From the NCBI GenBank assembly GCA_028564675.1, contig JAOVVO010000193.1, forward strand, positions 55,133 to 119,132: a DNA stretch of 64,000 bases, written 5' to 3'. The notes below the pieces were generated by a model. It did not search any database. It saw only the letters and a list, made by a program, of their open reading frames with translations, and was not told where the DNA came from. This DNA is from Onchocerca lupi (taxonomy: Eukaryota; Nematoda; Chromadorea; Rhabditida; Onchocercidae). A program made the position numbers and the translations under genes. Position 1 is the first letter of the stretch, and each line of letters opens with the position of its first letter. This document shows positions 26,547 to 38,000 of the stretch, piece by piece.

Positions 26547-26960
26547 CTACCAAAAGTTAGTAATATCAATTGGTACCTTAGCTGTCTTGTTGGTTAGTAC
26601 GTCGTTGGCAACACGTCTGCGGCTGCTTCTCTGAAACCATTGAACATTCATTTACAAATCAATTGAATTTGTAAAAAGAGAATGCCTGAGATCGGAATAT
26701 TTGTGGCAACCAAAGTTCGAGTTAAAAGTTAGTTAATGCGAAATTCGATTTGCAGATGACTTTAATAGTATTACTATTTTTTTATATCTATGCAAAGGCA
26801 TACCGGTGAGCGTTTTTCACGTAGCGAACGTTCTTCTAAAAGTTCCTTAAATCCTCGTTTTTTGCGCCCATGACCACCACCACCACATCCTCCACCACCG
26901 CAATCTCCTCCGCAACTACCGCATCCGCAGCATGACTGACAACAGCATTTTTTGCAACAT
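26547..26960 (-). CDS. Cys/Gly-rich exons of a secreted-type precursor
   Basis: Two minus-strand exons, 26960-26804 and 26630-26547, have good acceptors (TTTCAG) and join in phase to a TAG. The first opens with CCKKCCCQSCCGCGSCGGDC and continues with Gly/Cys, then a basic site HGRKKR, then GFKELLEERSLREKRSP. The second reads RSSRRRVANDVLTNKTAKVP and ends ITNFW. The layout of a Cys run followed by dibasic sites suggests a processed secreted peptide. The upstream exon must supply two bases of a codon. The Cys/Gly-rich gene at 27301-27753 is the natural partner, for example via a donor inside its Cys run (AA|GTCATG near 27376), but the junction is not proven. No family is recognised. Confidence 0.5.
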
Positions 26961-27300
26961 CTGAAAATGAACTTTTTTTGGATTATTTTCCCTGAATTTT
27001 TATTACGAGCTCCTATATCTTTTTTCTCTTCATTTGATAATTTCAGGCAGAAGTTAATATGAACATTTCAGTAAAAAACGATACATTAGAAGAACAGTAT
27101 GTTCCGAAAGCTTTAAGCAGGCCAAGAAGATGCTATTTGCAGCTTGAATTTATCCACACCTGCATGTCCATCCTGGAACTTTCATGCAGCCTTAATTTGA
27201 TGAGTGCGAATTAGCAGAATGGCCGTGTTTTAAAAATCTAAAGATCATCTTACTGGCGGCGATACATCTTTTGATGCTTAGGTAATAAAAAAGATAATTA

Positions 27301-27753
27301 CTAGTAACCCTGAAAAAAAACAAACGTTGTAGTTGTAGTTACGGTACAAGTGCTACAACAGCATGACTTCTGGCAGCAACCACATCCGCACCCGCAACCA
27401 CAACCGCCGCAGCCCCCGCATCCGCAACCACCGCAACCTGTTCCACAGCTACGTCTCGTTCGTCCAGCTCCATCTGCACTGTGCTCCAGTTCATGTTTTA
27501 ATTCCGAATCAGAATTTGAAATCAGGGAATCATATTGCAATCCGCGTCCCATATTCGCTAATCTGACACCATCCCCTGCGATAGTTGCAATTTCGCCATC
27601 ACTTTCTGCGATAGTTGCTATTTCGCCATCGATTTTTGGATTTACAGCGGCAGCTATGAGGTCGTTTTTGGCTGCAGCTGTTGCTTTAGCTTTTATTGAG
27701 TGTATGTTGATGAAAATACTTAAGAATAGGAAAATTACAATCCGTTGCCGCAT
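27301..27753 (-). CDS. Secreted Cys/Gly-rich precursor peptide
   Basis: From the ATG at 27753 the protein starts with a clear signal peptide (MRQRIVIFLFLSIFINIHSIKA). A propeptide follows with a repeated unit (DGEIATIAES, DGEIATIAGD), then the basic site GRTRR. The mature part is almost only Cys and Gly (SCGTGCGGCGCGGCGGCGCG and on) and ends near STCTVTTTTT. An in-frame ATG at 27813 would add 20 residues. The last bases (GTTTGTTTTTTTTCAG) look like a splice acceptor, so the frame ending at 27301 may run into an intron and the true 3' part may be the exons at 26547-26960. The family is unknown. Such Cys/Gly density suggests a structural, metal-binding or cross-linked secreted product. Confidence 0.6.
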   Translation of the reverse strand: MRQRIVIFLFLSIFINIHSIKAKATAAAKNDLIAAAVNPKIDGEIATIAESDGEIATIAGDGVRLANMGRGLQYDSLISNSDSELKHELEHSADGAGRTRRSCGTGCGGCGCGGCGGCGCGCGCGCCQKSCCCSTCTVTTTTTFVFFQGY

Positions 27754-28037
27754 TCTGAACAACAGAATTAACTGTATTATCATTGATTGTCCCGTTTGAA
27801 AATCAACAGCCAATGAATTTTTAGATATATTATTTAAAGCATCACTGGAAACAGGAAATAAGAAGTGAATATGGAAATCCGAGGGTTGATAAAAGTAGCA
27901 ATCAGCTGAAATGATTTCAACTATTTTTATGGGTTCCTTTTATATGAGATGTTTTAATTAAAAGAAGATTTTTATGTGTTTTAGAGAATTAAGCCAGTCT
28001 GAAATTTTACATTTGCTTTTTAATTATTTACACTTAG

Positions 28038-28614
28038 GAGTGGACGCTATGCTGTTAATCGGCATGAATATTTAAATCTGGATTTTGCATTTATCATTCT
28101 TGTTATTGCTATTGTTGTTATTTTTGTTGCGGATACTACTCATTTATTTGCAATAAGGTAAACAGCGGTAGAGATGGAAGTTGATCATTGGCAGGAACAA
28201 GTTCATGAAATCAAATTATGAAAAGTCCATTAACTAAACGCATTTCTTTCTTCCATCTCATCCCACCTCCAGTCCTTTAATGTATGGATATTGATGATAA
28301 GCGATAATAAATGCTAATGTAGATATCCAGTTTCTTTTGAGTTAAAATCATTTAAAATTTGAACAGAAAAATATGATAAATTCCACAAACTAGAAGATTA
28401 AGTAAATGTTATTATGAGGGTTCATCTCTTCAAATATTATTATCGTACTGAATGCTTAATTTTATCTTTAGAAGATAGAATCATTGGTTCAAATTGAATG
28501 TGATAAGCTAAATAATCCGAATTAAGAAAGCACTAGTATGTATTAAACATCTTCTGATAAAGAATTATATTTTATGGTAACACAACAATTATTAATTTCA
28601 GGTCTACTTGGTGA
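28038..28614 (+). CDS. Possible small membrane protein, last two exons
   Basis: A plus-strand exon candidate at 28038-28157 (after TTACACTTAG, before GTAAAC) encodes SGRYAVNRHEYLNLDF, then a hydrophobic stretch FIILVIAIVVIFVA, then DTTHLFAI. It joins in phase to a short exon at 28602-28614 after AATTTCAG, giving RSTW and TGA. That is one predicted membrane helix near a C terminus. No upstream exon was identified and no family is recognised. The length is small enough that chance is a real alternative. Confidence 0.3.
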
Positions 28615-30080
28615 AAAGGAGAGAAGAAAAATCAGTCCCGAACTTTTTCACATGTTCTATCTCTTTTGCTCTGGCCATTGATTTTAAAAATGAATATGCA
28701 TTTCTTTTTGTTTCGATTCAAAGTTTAAAATTAATGCAAAACTATATGCATGAATTACTCGCATTACTACACTTGAATCAAACTTGCTTTATAGTGGAAT
28801 TAACTTGATTCAGATTCCAATCACTAATTTGGATTAAAAGCAAGAAAATTTATGTGAATTTTGCACAAAAGAATATTGTTTACCAATGATTTTTTCTACT
28901 TTTAAAAATATTGCATTTGATTAAAAAAATCTTGATGTAAAGTAACGTTTATTTTAAGCTAAAAATTGTTTTTGTAAAATGCTTTTTCAAGCATTTATTT
29001 GATTAAAAATTTATTTTATTCCGCATCTTTTTCATCCTACATTTTCTGAACCTGTATCGTCTATGAATTGATGCAAAGAAAGGTTATATTTATTTGAATT
29101 TTCTATATATACAATTTTCACGCTAATATTTTCCATAAGATATTCTAAAACAGAATGAACTTTTTTATATTTTGTTAATATCGCTTTAGAGAGAATCCAT
29201 TTATTCCAGTTTGAAGTACTAAAAAACAAAAGCGATTCTGACGTGCAAATTGATCATCTGACTTTATTATGGAGATAAAAACTAATCGAACAATCTAGTA
29301 GCTGGTTCCTTCTGTAGTTCACCTCATGATAGCTGGAGTACGTAATGAAGCTGTTATATTCGGTAAAGCGAATGATTAGAGGAATTGTGTTGACGAAACT
29401 TCTTCAACCTATTCTCGAACTTTTGATGAATATGACGTCTCGTTTGCTTGAATGAAGTGTAGACGTTGAATGTGTGCTCCACGTACGCCATTTTTGGTAA
29501 GACAGAACTGGCGTTATGAAATGAACCAAACTTTAACAATATGATAGAAGTCCATTTAGCTAATATCATTGTTTTAGAATTTTTCTTAGCACGTTGTATT
29601 GGCGCGTTGATATGCTATATAAGTTGCTTTCTTGATCTTCATTTAATCTGTTGATCTTTATAGAATATTTTATTCTTAAGGAAATTAAACCTGTGCATAT
29701 TGTCAAAGTATGGGAAATACCGGAAGGGAAGGCGAATGTTTAAAGAAAAGTATTGGAAGACAACATATCACAAAGGTAATATACTATGAATTTCGTATGT
29801 TTCATAATATAAGCATTGAATGTATCACTTTCGTTTTCATTATTAGATGAACAATAATTATTACTGGAGGACAAGGCTAAATTTTAACAATATGAATGAA
29901 ATGAATATAAAGATGAAATTTTTTTTTTTGCTCTTCAATGCAGGACTAAAAATTTATTTTTCAAGATTTATGAAACCATATCAAATTATAGCTAAACCGT
30001 TTCTACTTCTCTTTATTGCTTTTATTAACAATAAGTTTGTTTCACTGTCAGTTTAAAAGAAAAAACTAATTTCAATAAAT
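28615..30080. other. Intergenic, no firm gene
   Basis: A 71-codon minus-strand frame at 29354-29569 begins with a weakly hydrophobic stretch and has a TATA-like TATATAG about 45 bases upstream. It lacks recognisable features, so I do not annotate it as a gene. The rest shows nothing beyond AT-rich sequence. Confidence 0.4.
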
Positions 30081-30252
30081 TTAAATCAGTTCCAATAGCG
30101 CGCTACGGACATTTCGTTTTGTATTTACCATATAGTTCCATCTTTCGAGGTCGTGAAGAGCCCGACGACGTCTTGACAATGATCCTTGTCCGATTTCTTT
30201 CCCATCAAGAATGGATCGCTTTCTTTTTTTATGGCAACAGCAACAGCAACAG
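30081..30252 (-). CDS. Candidate exon or paralogue fragment of the Cys-run precursor
   Basis: After TTTTAAG on the minus strand, two frames make sense. In one, the bases encode CCCCCCHKKRKR, then GSLSRRRRALHDLE, and run 57 codons to TAA. This recalls the layout of the exons at 26547-26960 (Cys run, His, KKR, then SRRRxA). In the other, they encode KKESDPFLMGKKSDKD, which closely matches the propeptide DPFLMSDKD of the gene just upstream at 30632-30904. The second match argues that this piece arose by duplication of that gene. Joining the first frame to that gene would need a GC donor (TG|GCATGT). I cannot decide between a real second exon and a decayed copy. Confidence 0.4.
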
Positions 30253-30631
30253 CTTAAAATATTAACATTAATTGATCCAAGGCTTTATTAAATATACCTC
30301 ATTTTTTACTTTTTACTCACTAGAACTTTAATATTTAAACTTATAATCAGAATTCTAACTTTTTGGTCCAAATATTTTCTAAATATTCATGATTGAGACT
30401 TTCATTCTTGCAGTAGCTCATTAATTCTTAAATCTTGAAATATGATCTGAGCAGTAAGGTACCCCTTACCCTTAATACTATATTCTAAACTTAATACCAT
30501 ATAAGCTTAGAATTAAAATATATGACAGCGATAACAGTGATAACTATTATTGTTACTTAAATTCAAATTGAATTTTAGCTGTTTCTATAGTAATTTTTGA
30601 TAGAACACATGTATTATCATGAGATCTATTC

Positions 30632-30904
30632 CTAAGCTTTGATCATAAAATGTAATAAAGTTAAATATGAAACATGCCAGCAACAACAACAGCAACCGCA
30701 GCAACTTCGTTTGGAACGAGCTAAGGCGGTAATATTACTGATATGAGCATTTTTAAGAGATGGACTGAAATCTGCTCTTGGATAGATATCTTTATCACTC
30801 ATCAAAAATGGATCATATTTACTGAATGGGATGGCATAGCAAATCGCTAATGCTAGAAGGAATACAAGAGCCAGTTGCCGATAACTCACACGTAGAGATA
30901 GCAT
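30632..30904 (-). CDS. Secreted precursor with a basic cleavage site and Cys run
   Basis: From the ATG at 30904 the protein opens with a signal peptide (MLSLRVSYRQLALVFLLALA, then ICYA). A propeptide follows (IPFSKYDPFLMSDKDIYPR and on, with an NIT glycosylation site), then ARSKR and SCCGCCCCCW. The single-exon reading ends HFMIKA with a stop at 30632. A splice near the Cys run into the exon at 30081-30252 is possible and would add more Cys and basic residues. Earlier in-frame ATGs (to 30991) exist; the one at 30904 is chosen because it places a standard signal peptide at the start. It shares the order signal, propeptide, basic site, Cys run with the gene at 27301-27753. The family is not recognised. 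Confidence 0.6.
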   Translation of the reverse strand: MLSLRVSYRQLALVFLLALAICYAIPFSKYDPFLMSDKDIYPRADFSPSLKNAHISNITALARSKRSCCGCCCCCWHVSYLTLLHFMIKA

Positions 30905-30999
30905 CTCTTTAATCAGTGATTTCTGAAAATGATGCATAATGATAAGTGATTCAGTTATCTCTTTCTGATAATGATTTCTCAACTTTAGCATACATCATT

Positions 31000-33290
31000 G
31001 TCATATGCGAACTTTCCTAAAAGAGAAAATAATTGGAAAGAAGAAGAAGAACAAAACCGAACAAAATTTGAAACTCTTCAACTAAACTCTTTTATTACAA
31101 TTTTTATTCCAAAATTTCACCAGTCATATACTGCATAATGGAATGACATTAATTCTTGTTCCTTCTCTATCTCTCTCATCCTTAGTATATATTTCTTTTA
31201 AATCAACATGATATTTTCTAGTTCATAATAAGGAACGATCATTTTCGCTATCACACATGCTGTTTTTCATTCCTATTTAACGAGTAATTTCTCGAATATC
31301 GGTGAGCAAAAAGATGTATCAAAATACTGAAGTTCTACTTGAAAAGCTACACCGGTTTCTTAACATTTTTGTTTAAATTAAATAACTTTCAACCTGATAT
31401 GCTACTTTTATGATATTATCAGTTAAAAAGATAAATATTTTTGTCATTTTGTGTTAACTTGTTTGAACAAGTAAATTTGTTCTGACATTTTAAAAAAGCT
31501 TCAAAAAAAGAAAAAGAAAGAAATACTATTTTGTCGGTCCAAGTTTTTATATGCTTTTTTTTAAAGCAAATATTCTTAAAAGTTCGCATCAATCAGTTAA
31601 TTTGTTTACCAACGCTCCTAACATCGATGTTTTTTTTGTTTTTTGCAAAAAAGGTATTACAAATAGAAATATTTAGTCTTATTTCATATTTAGTACACAA
31701 TGATGATAATCGTAGATTACCGGTCCCATTTTCAGCATCTTTAGCGATAAGTATATCCGAGGAAGCATCTAGTATTAATGAAATGAAAATCAGGTTGATC
31801 AAATTTAATTCATTATATTTAATTTAAATACATGCATATGGAAGAGAAAAGGAAGATTCAGAAATTGGATTTAGATTAGCTGTGAAACATAAAATATCAT
31901 TTTCTCGTTTTCAGAGAACATGGTTCAAAAAAGAAATATCCCAACTTTTTCCCTGAAGAAATAAAAGATAGAATTCTTTTGAACAATCAGTAAATATTAT
32001 CAAGAAATCGTTAGCAATCAATATTATTACTTTAGTAAAAATTGAATATTATATTCTAATATAATTAAGATGTCATTTCGTGCAACATTTTTATTTGTGT
32101 GAAGAAATTTCTCATAATAAAGAAAAGATGCGCAATAAACAAGTTCATTTTATACACACAACAGAAAAGTAATATGATTGGAATGGAAAGAATATTTTAC
32201 AATTTCTCGGCAGGTGAAAGTCACGACACTTCAATACTGCAAATTAAATTAGTAAACTGCTAATATGTAAAATCAGCACAATAAATAAGATTTTGCAACC
32301 GGAATTTCATATCTAATTATAATTAGAAAGTTAAATTGAACAATGAAGTGAAAAAAGCATGAAATAAACTTTTTGTTCAATTTTTCTTAATGAATAAATT
32401 TTTATTTCCACTTAATGAATACATCCATTTGATTGCATCAGCAAAGTATAGATCAGTTCACTTCATAAAATTAAATTCAAGTTTATTTTTATTCATTGTG
32501 CAATTGGAAATTATTTGTGATTGAAATTGTTTATGATGAAATGAGAAATTTTAGTGTAGGCAAAGTGCTTTCTCACTAATACTATTCAGCATTCCCTATC
32601 GCCAAAGCAATATTTGAGAATTACGAAAGTTACAGCAATAATGAGTACTTCCTGAATTACCGATTTGTAAAATTTCGTATAACTCACCAAGCAAGTCTCT
32701 TTCGTCTTTTTCTCTAATGTTTCAACTTCTCGTTTCTAAAAATTCGCTTGCCTATATAAATATGACTTCGATTCCAAAAATTTCCATATCATAGAAAATA
32801 TTTCCTTATTTCGCATGAAAACAACACATTTTTGGGTTTGTAATTTTGAAGCAAAGTACCAGACCAAATAATGCTTTTCCGCTGAGAGTTCAAATTATTG
32901 CAATTTCCTGTGATTACACAAAAATTAAAATTTGAAAGACAAAAAAATCAATGCTAAAACTTAGTTTGTGTGAGTTTTTCAAGTAGTTCTCAGCTTATTC
33001 AATTGGTTGTATCAAAAATGGAAATTAAAATGTTCTTTTTCAAACTGAACCATTCTTTTATTTCCGATTATGGGCAATATCTTTTAGTAGTTTTTAGTCA
33101 GGAAAACAACACTCAAAAACCGTTGAAGTACCATCTAAATTATACGTTCATGTTTATCCGATCTAGTACCAAATTATATTCTTTTTCTACTCCCACATAG
33201 ATGGTTACATGAAAATTACATCTGAATGTTTCAGATATTCTTTAGTGTTTGACGTATCAGAATCCCTAATATTCATCTAATACTTTCTCA
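31000..33290. other. Intergenic, no firm gene
   Basis: Only overlapping short frames on both strands near 31531-31827 stand out. Their composition is that of AT-rich DNA, with no splice or domain support. Confidence 0.4.
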
Positions 33291-33293
33291 AAC

Positions 33294-34095
33294 TTGCGAT
33301 TCGGGAATTTCAGTCATGTCCAGAAATATTCTTGGAGTTTTAAAAGCAGAAACGAACGAAACTATCATTTCCAAGTATTTTTATTTTTTTTGCATATTTT
33401 ATGCACTATGTACACCGCTAAAATAATGCAAGCACACTGGTTATCAAGAAATACCAAATTCTTGGAATGGTATCAGCCTCCAAATCGAAAATGTATCCCA
33501 CCCATTCTACCATCACAATGGCCTAATAAGGATAATGATATTACTGTACCGTGTACTGCAAGATATTTCTGTTCGATTAAGGTTGGTTGATTTTCTATGC
33601 TTTATTTAGGTTCAACACAATTCTCTGATCTAAATCCAAGTCCCCGAATCAAAATAAAGTTTCTTCGAGACGTTTGGGAACGGCGCAATTAGAAAAATAT
33701 GAAATGCATAAGTTCGTTCTAAAGTTTGTGTGTTAGTGAAGTTTATTTGCAGTTATTGATACCATTAAAATAAGAATGATGATCAAAAACATTCACATTC
33801 AATTACTTCAGAGTTAGGCAGTTCTAATTTTGCGAATTAATGTAAGAATTTTCTTTGTTGTTATAACAAATCGAAAAAGTAGAAAAATTCTACAGATTTT
33901 TAAATAAATGAAAATGAAATTGTTATACGAAACATTTCATACACTTCATTTCAGAAACAATATATCTTTCGTAGAAATTACTGGGAGCTTTATTCCTCAT
34001 CTTTTACGGTCAAACGAGATATTGCATCAAAAATAAAATCATGTCATAACTTGCATTACTGTCAGTATTTTACTAAAGCACTGTTTACTTCCTGA
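33294..34095 (+). CDS. Small secreted Cys-containing protein, unrecognised
   Basis: Two plus-strand exons, 33294-33581 and 33955-34095, join in phase (AAG|GTTGGT to TTTCAG|AAA) and end in TGA. A hydrophobic stretch, FQVFLFFLHILCTMYTA, looks like a signal-peptide core. The mature part reads NRKCIPPILPSQWP, VPCTARYFCSIK, then exon 2 KQYIFRRNYWELYSSS and SCHNLHYCQYFTK, giving five cysteines. The first 25 residues before the hydrophobic core make a long N region, so the true start may be an upstream exon spliced near 33371, or a later Met. The family is unknown. The product is likely secreted. Confidence 0.55.
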
Positions 34096-34099
34096 AATC

Positions 34100-35060
34100 A
34101 AATTTATTAATAAATTAATCCCATAGATAGGAATGCTCCTGTAGGAGAATATCCACCATCTAACATCCTCCCTCAAGTGACTTGAAAACTGGTAAATCGA
34201 AAATACGTTTACTTAAGCCCAATAAAAACTCATCCTTTGTCATAATTAGCAAACATATTCAAAATACTAAATCAATAAGGTGTAAAAAATAATGCAGAAC
34301 TTGTAAGAAAGAATAAATTACAAGATTTCACTGATATCCAAATGTTTTTTCAAAACCAAACATTCTTTTATTTTATAGATTTGAACATATAAATACTAAA
34401 ATTGAAAAAAGTCAAAGTATTTATTATTTTATTTTCGACTATAACTACAATCTTTCCCTATATATTCAGAAAAAACTGTTTGAGAAAAAAGGGAAGCTAA
34501 CTGAAGGATAAAAAGATAAGATAATGTTCTTATGAACACAAAGGTCACCAATAAATAACTGAAATCAAAAATTTCTAGTTCTCTAGCATCAAATCATTAA
34601 TTCGCCTTCGAGAAAGAACAATGGTCGTAAACTAAGAACAGATATATATTTAAAATTAAGAATATTATAAATATGTAGAAATGATGGGACATTTACAATA
34701 CCAGTACATTCTTCAGTCGAAATTTTTTGAAATCTTTTACCATTCCATTAAGCCAATTTCAGTAATAACATTACTTCTTGATCAATACTTCCTATAAATG
34801 AAATCCAATATTATCCTAAAACAAAGTAGAGCAACACAATTTTCAGTATCAAATAAAAATTGAAGCACGGATTTTAGAAGTTCAATTTATATAAATAGAG
34901 GAACTTATAAATGTTACATATCAAATATGCTTGTTTGATATTATCATCTCTATAACATGAAATACTTTAATTCCAAAAAACATTTAATCATCAGCATTTA
35001 TGGCCTTCTCACATGCATCATTTACATACCACATATATTATTACAATATATTGATGCCTT
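34100..35060. other. Gap between convergent genes
   Basis: The plus-strand secreted gene ends at 34095, and the minus-strand gene at 35068 should continue into this gap or end in it. I saw no convincing further exon. Confidence 0.4.
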
Positions 35061-35067
35061 TACTAAC

Positions 35068-38000
35068 CTCGCCATTTGGTAACGGTGCAATGAGTATTTC
35101 GGCACTACAGTGACTTCTTACAATTTCTCTCCATGTTATCCGATAATTTTGATCTTTCTCTGGATTCAGCGGAGTACCATAAAACAAGCCGACAATTTGT
35201 GGCAATGACGAGAGCTGAAATATAAACAGAGACGTCTTTTTTTTTCATTTTTTTTCTCTCATTTTCTTAAATATTCTGATACCATATAATATTTCGATAA
35301 TTCCAGCACTCCAAACACTTAACTATTGGCGATATGATCTATTAGTCAGAGAATTCGGAAAATAAAAAAGCCCAATATAAGATTTACAAAATTTTACATA
35401 GCCAACACTAAGTATTTCAATAAAAACCAATACAAATCGTGAAATTCGAAACAACCGATTTTGACCGATATGAACTTTGTATTAAAGTGAATTCTTATTC
35501 CTAAAAAAATAAGAGTAAATTATAGAACTAAATAAATTCCAACCAAAACTGGATTTGGCGATCGTATATCCACTAATAATTCTATCACTTCCACTAATTT
35601 CTGTAGCGGACTTCTTTTCTGAAAACAGTATCAAAACTTAGAAGCTTGCAGTAGATTTAGAAAAAATTAAATGAAGTAAATGAATCAAAGAATCTGTCAG
35701 AAATAGAAAAAATGACTGACCCATCTTTTCATATTATAATGAAGCACTTTAAAATTAAATTACTTCAGCAAGTATTTCTACCTCAAAATCTTTAAAATTC
35801 CGTCTATAAACTTTGCATGCAAATATTTGCATAACATGATGCTCAGATTATTATCAAAATACAATTCTGGAAACTTCAGCTCTGTATTCATTTGGATGTG
35901 CTTTGTCAAATTTCCATAATGATTATCCATGTACTATAAACTATAGTAATGATTACCGAGTTACGACATCCCAGTTCATCAAGTAAATTTTCCAGCCAAT
36001 TTTCGTCAGTTTGCGTTCCTTCTGACAACTATAATAATAATACTAATTAACTAAAAGATTATGGGAGAAAAATTCGAAGACGAATTTATCATGAAAAAAG
36101 CAAGTTAAATATAAAAAGAGAAATATTTAAAAAATCATTCGGATCAGATGAAGAACGAAACAATGAAGAACGAAGATTAACAGAAGAAAATAATCGAGAA
36201 ATGAGGCAATACCTCTATGTGATTGATATATAACTAAACGAATATGGGAGAAAGAACTTATGTAAATAAATTACTTGCGCAACTTCTTTGATACGGTGAG
36301 GAGGAAAGCACTGGACAGGTGAAATGCTCCTGAACGTAGTATGATTATCTGAATAACCTTGGCCATGTCTAAAAATACAAAAAATAAAATATGTTAACAG
36401 ATTAGCATATTTAAATATCATATTCCAAACATTAATAAACAATAATGAAAGCTTCCCCCGAAATATACCCTTTTTGTTAAATTCATATTCAACAAGTATA
36501 CGAAAACATACTGCTGAAATCGATTCGATTGATATGTTTCCATTTCATGTACATAAGCATTGTCGTGAAAACCATCTGTTTGTGTTTAAAATTTGTGATT
36601 AATATCCTCAATTTGACAGAAAAGAAAATTTCAAGTTTTAATAAAAATTAAAATAAAACGAAACATCAAAATTCTTATGTTTGCTCCTATAAAATCAAAT
36701 TGAAGTCCGAAAACGGAATTAAAAATAAAAACATATTAAACAGCCTTCAAAATCTCATTTTCTTCAATTCTTTTTCAGGACCTAGCGAGATGTACGTAAA
36801 ATCTCATCAGTCCGCATGTTCGTCTAATTATTATTGAAACTTGTGTGAATTACATCACATTTTATCACTTTCGTCTGATACAAATGTTAGAAAATGACAA
36901 CCAGTAATGGAATAATCCATGGGAAAGATAAAAATGTTACAGAAAATTCACTTGAAGATAATTTTTGAACAATTTCAGTCGGTCTTCGGTAATTGTCAAA
37001 ATAAGATGCTGAATCTGCTATAGCGGTTCCTGTAAGTTGTTTGAAATTCACTTCCACTAGCATATTTAATAAGTTTAACAGTAGTAATCTACCGATATTT
37101 GATTCCCATTGATTATGTGCGATGTCTTGTAAGCTGATATCTTCTATCACTGTTACAAACAGAACTTTCAGTTCGAAAAAAAAAAAAAAAACTTAACACA
37201 TTACGAAGTATAGAATTTTCATTACCATTAATTTTATCAAACAACTATCAATTTATTAAATAAATCACATTTTAAACTACTTTTCTTTTAAAATTTCACA
37301 TTTCCATACAAAACGAAAGTCAAATCTAAATTAAGTACAGTTGAATAATCATAAGCAAAATCCATTAATTATGAATCATAAGCCACAATCAAATCAAACT
37401 ACAGTCCTACCTCAAATTTCTAATTTAAACCTTGCCTTGACGTGAAATGGATTGACCAGCGGTAGGACTAGGAACACTATATGAACCGTACGGTACTTTA
37501 TTCAATTCCTGCAAAACATATTTTTTAAATTTCAGAATATCAAAATTTCACATTCTATAACAGCATTTCTGTCTACTAACAAGAATTTATGCCGGAAGAA
37601 ATCATCGAAAACCTTGTCAGACTCAAATAATTCGCTTATTACGAAGGATATCATGCTTTCGATTGAGATTGGAAGGAATTTTTAATCAACTCGCTGAGCT
37701 TATTAAGCATATTTAAAAGGAAAGTATTTCAATAAATTATATTATCCCTATAATTTGCTGAAATACTTCCCTTTACAATATCCAAAGACTATCTCAAAAT
37801 TCTGCCATAAGCAGATAATAATATCATCAAAATACAGTAAGCTTCAAGACAGTTTTGATGAATCGCTATTCAAACGGAAGAGAGCGAAAGGAGGGTAAGA
37901 AATATGACCTTAAAGTGATACGATCAATTAAATATGAAAAAATGCACGTACTCGACGTAATTTGCACGACGAAAATAAGCGATCACTCATGCCGAATGAA

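Noticed and set aside
27350..27799. Plus-strand 149-codon frame rich in Pro, His and Gln
   Set aside because: It is the antisense shadow of the Cys/Gly-rich gene on the minus strand; the Gly-Cys codon repeats force a His/Pro/Gln frame on the other strand.
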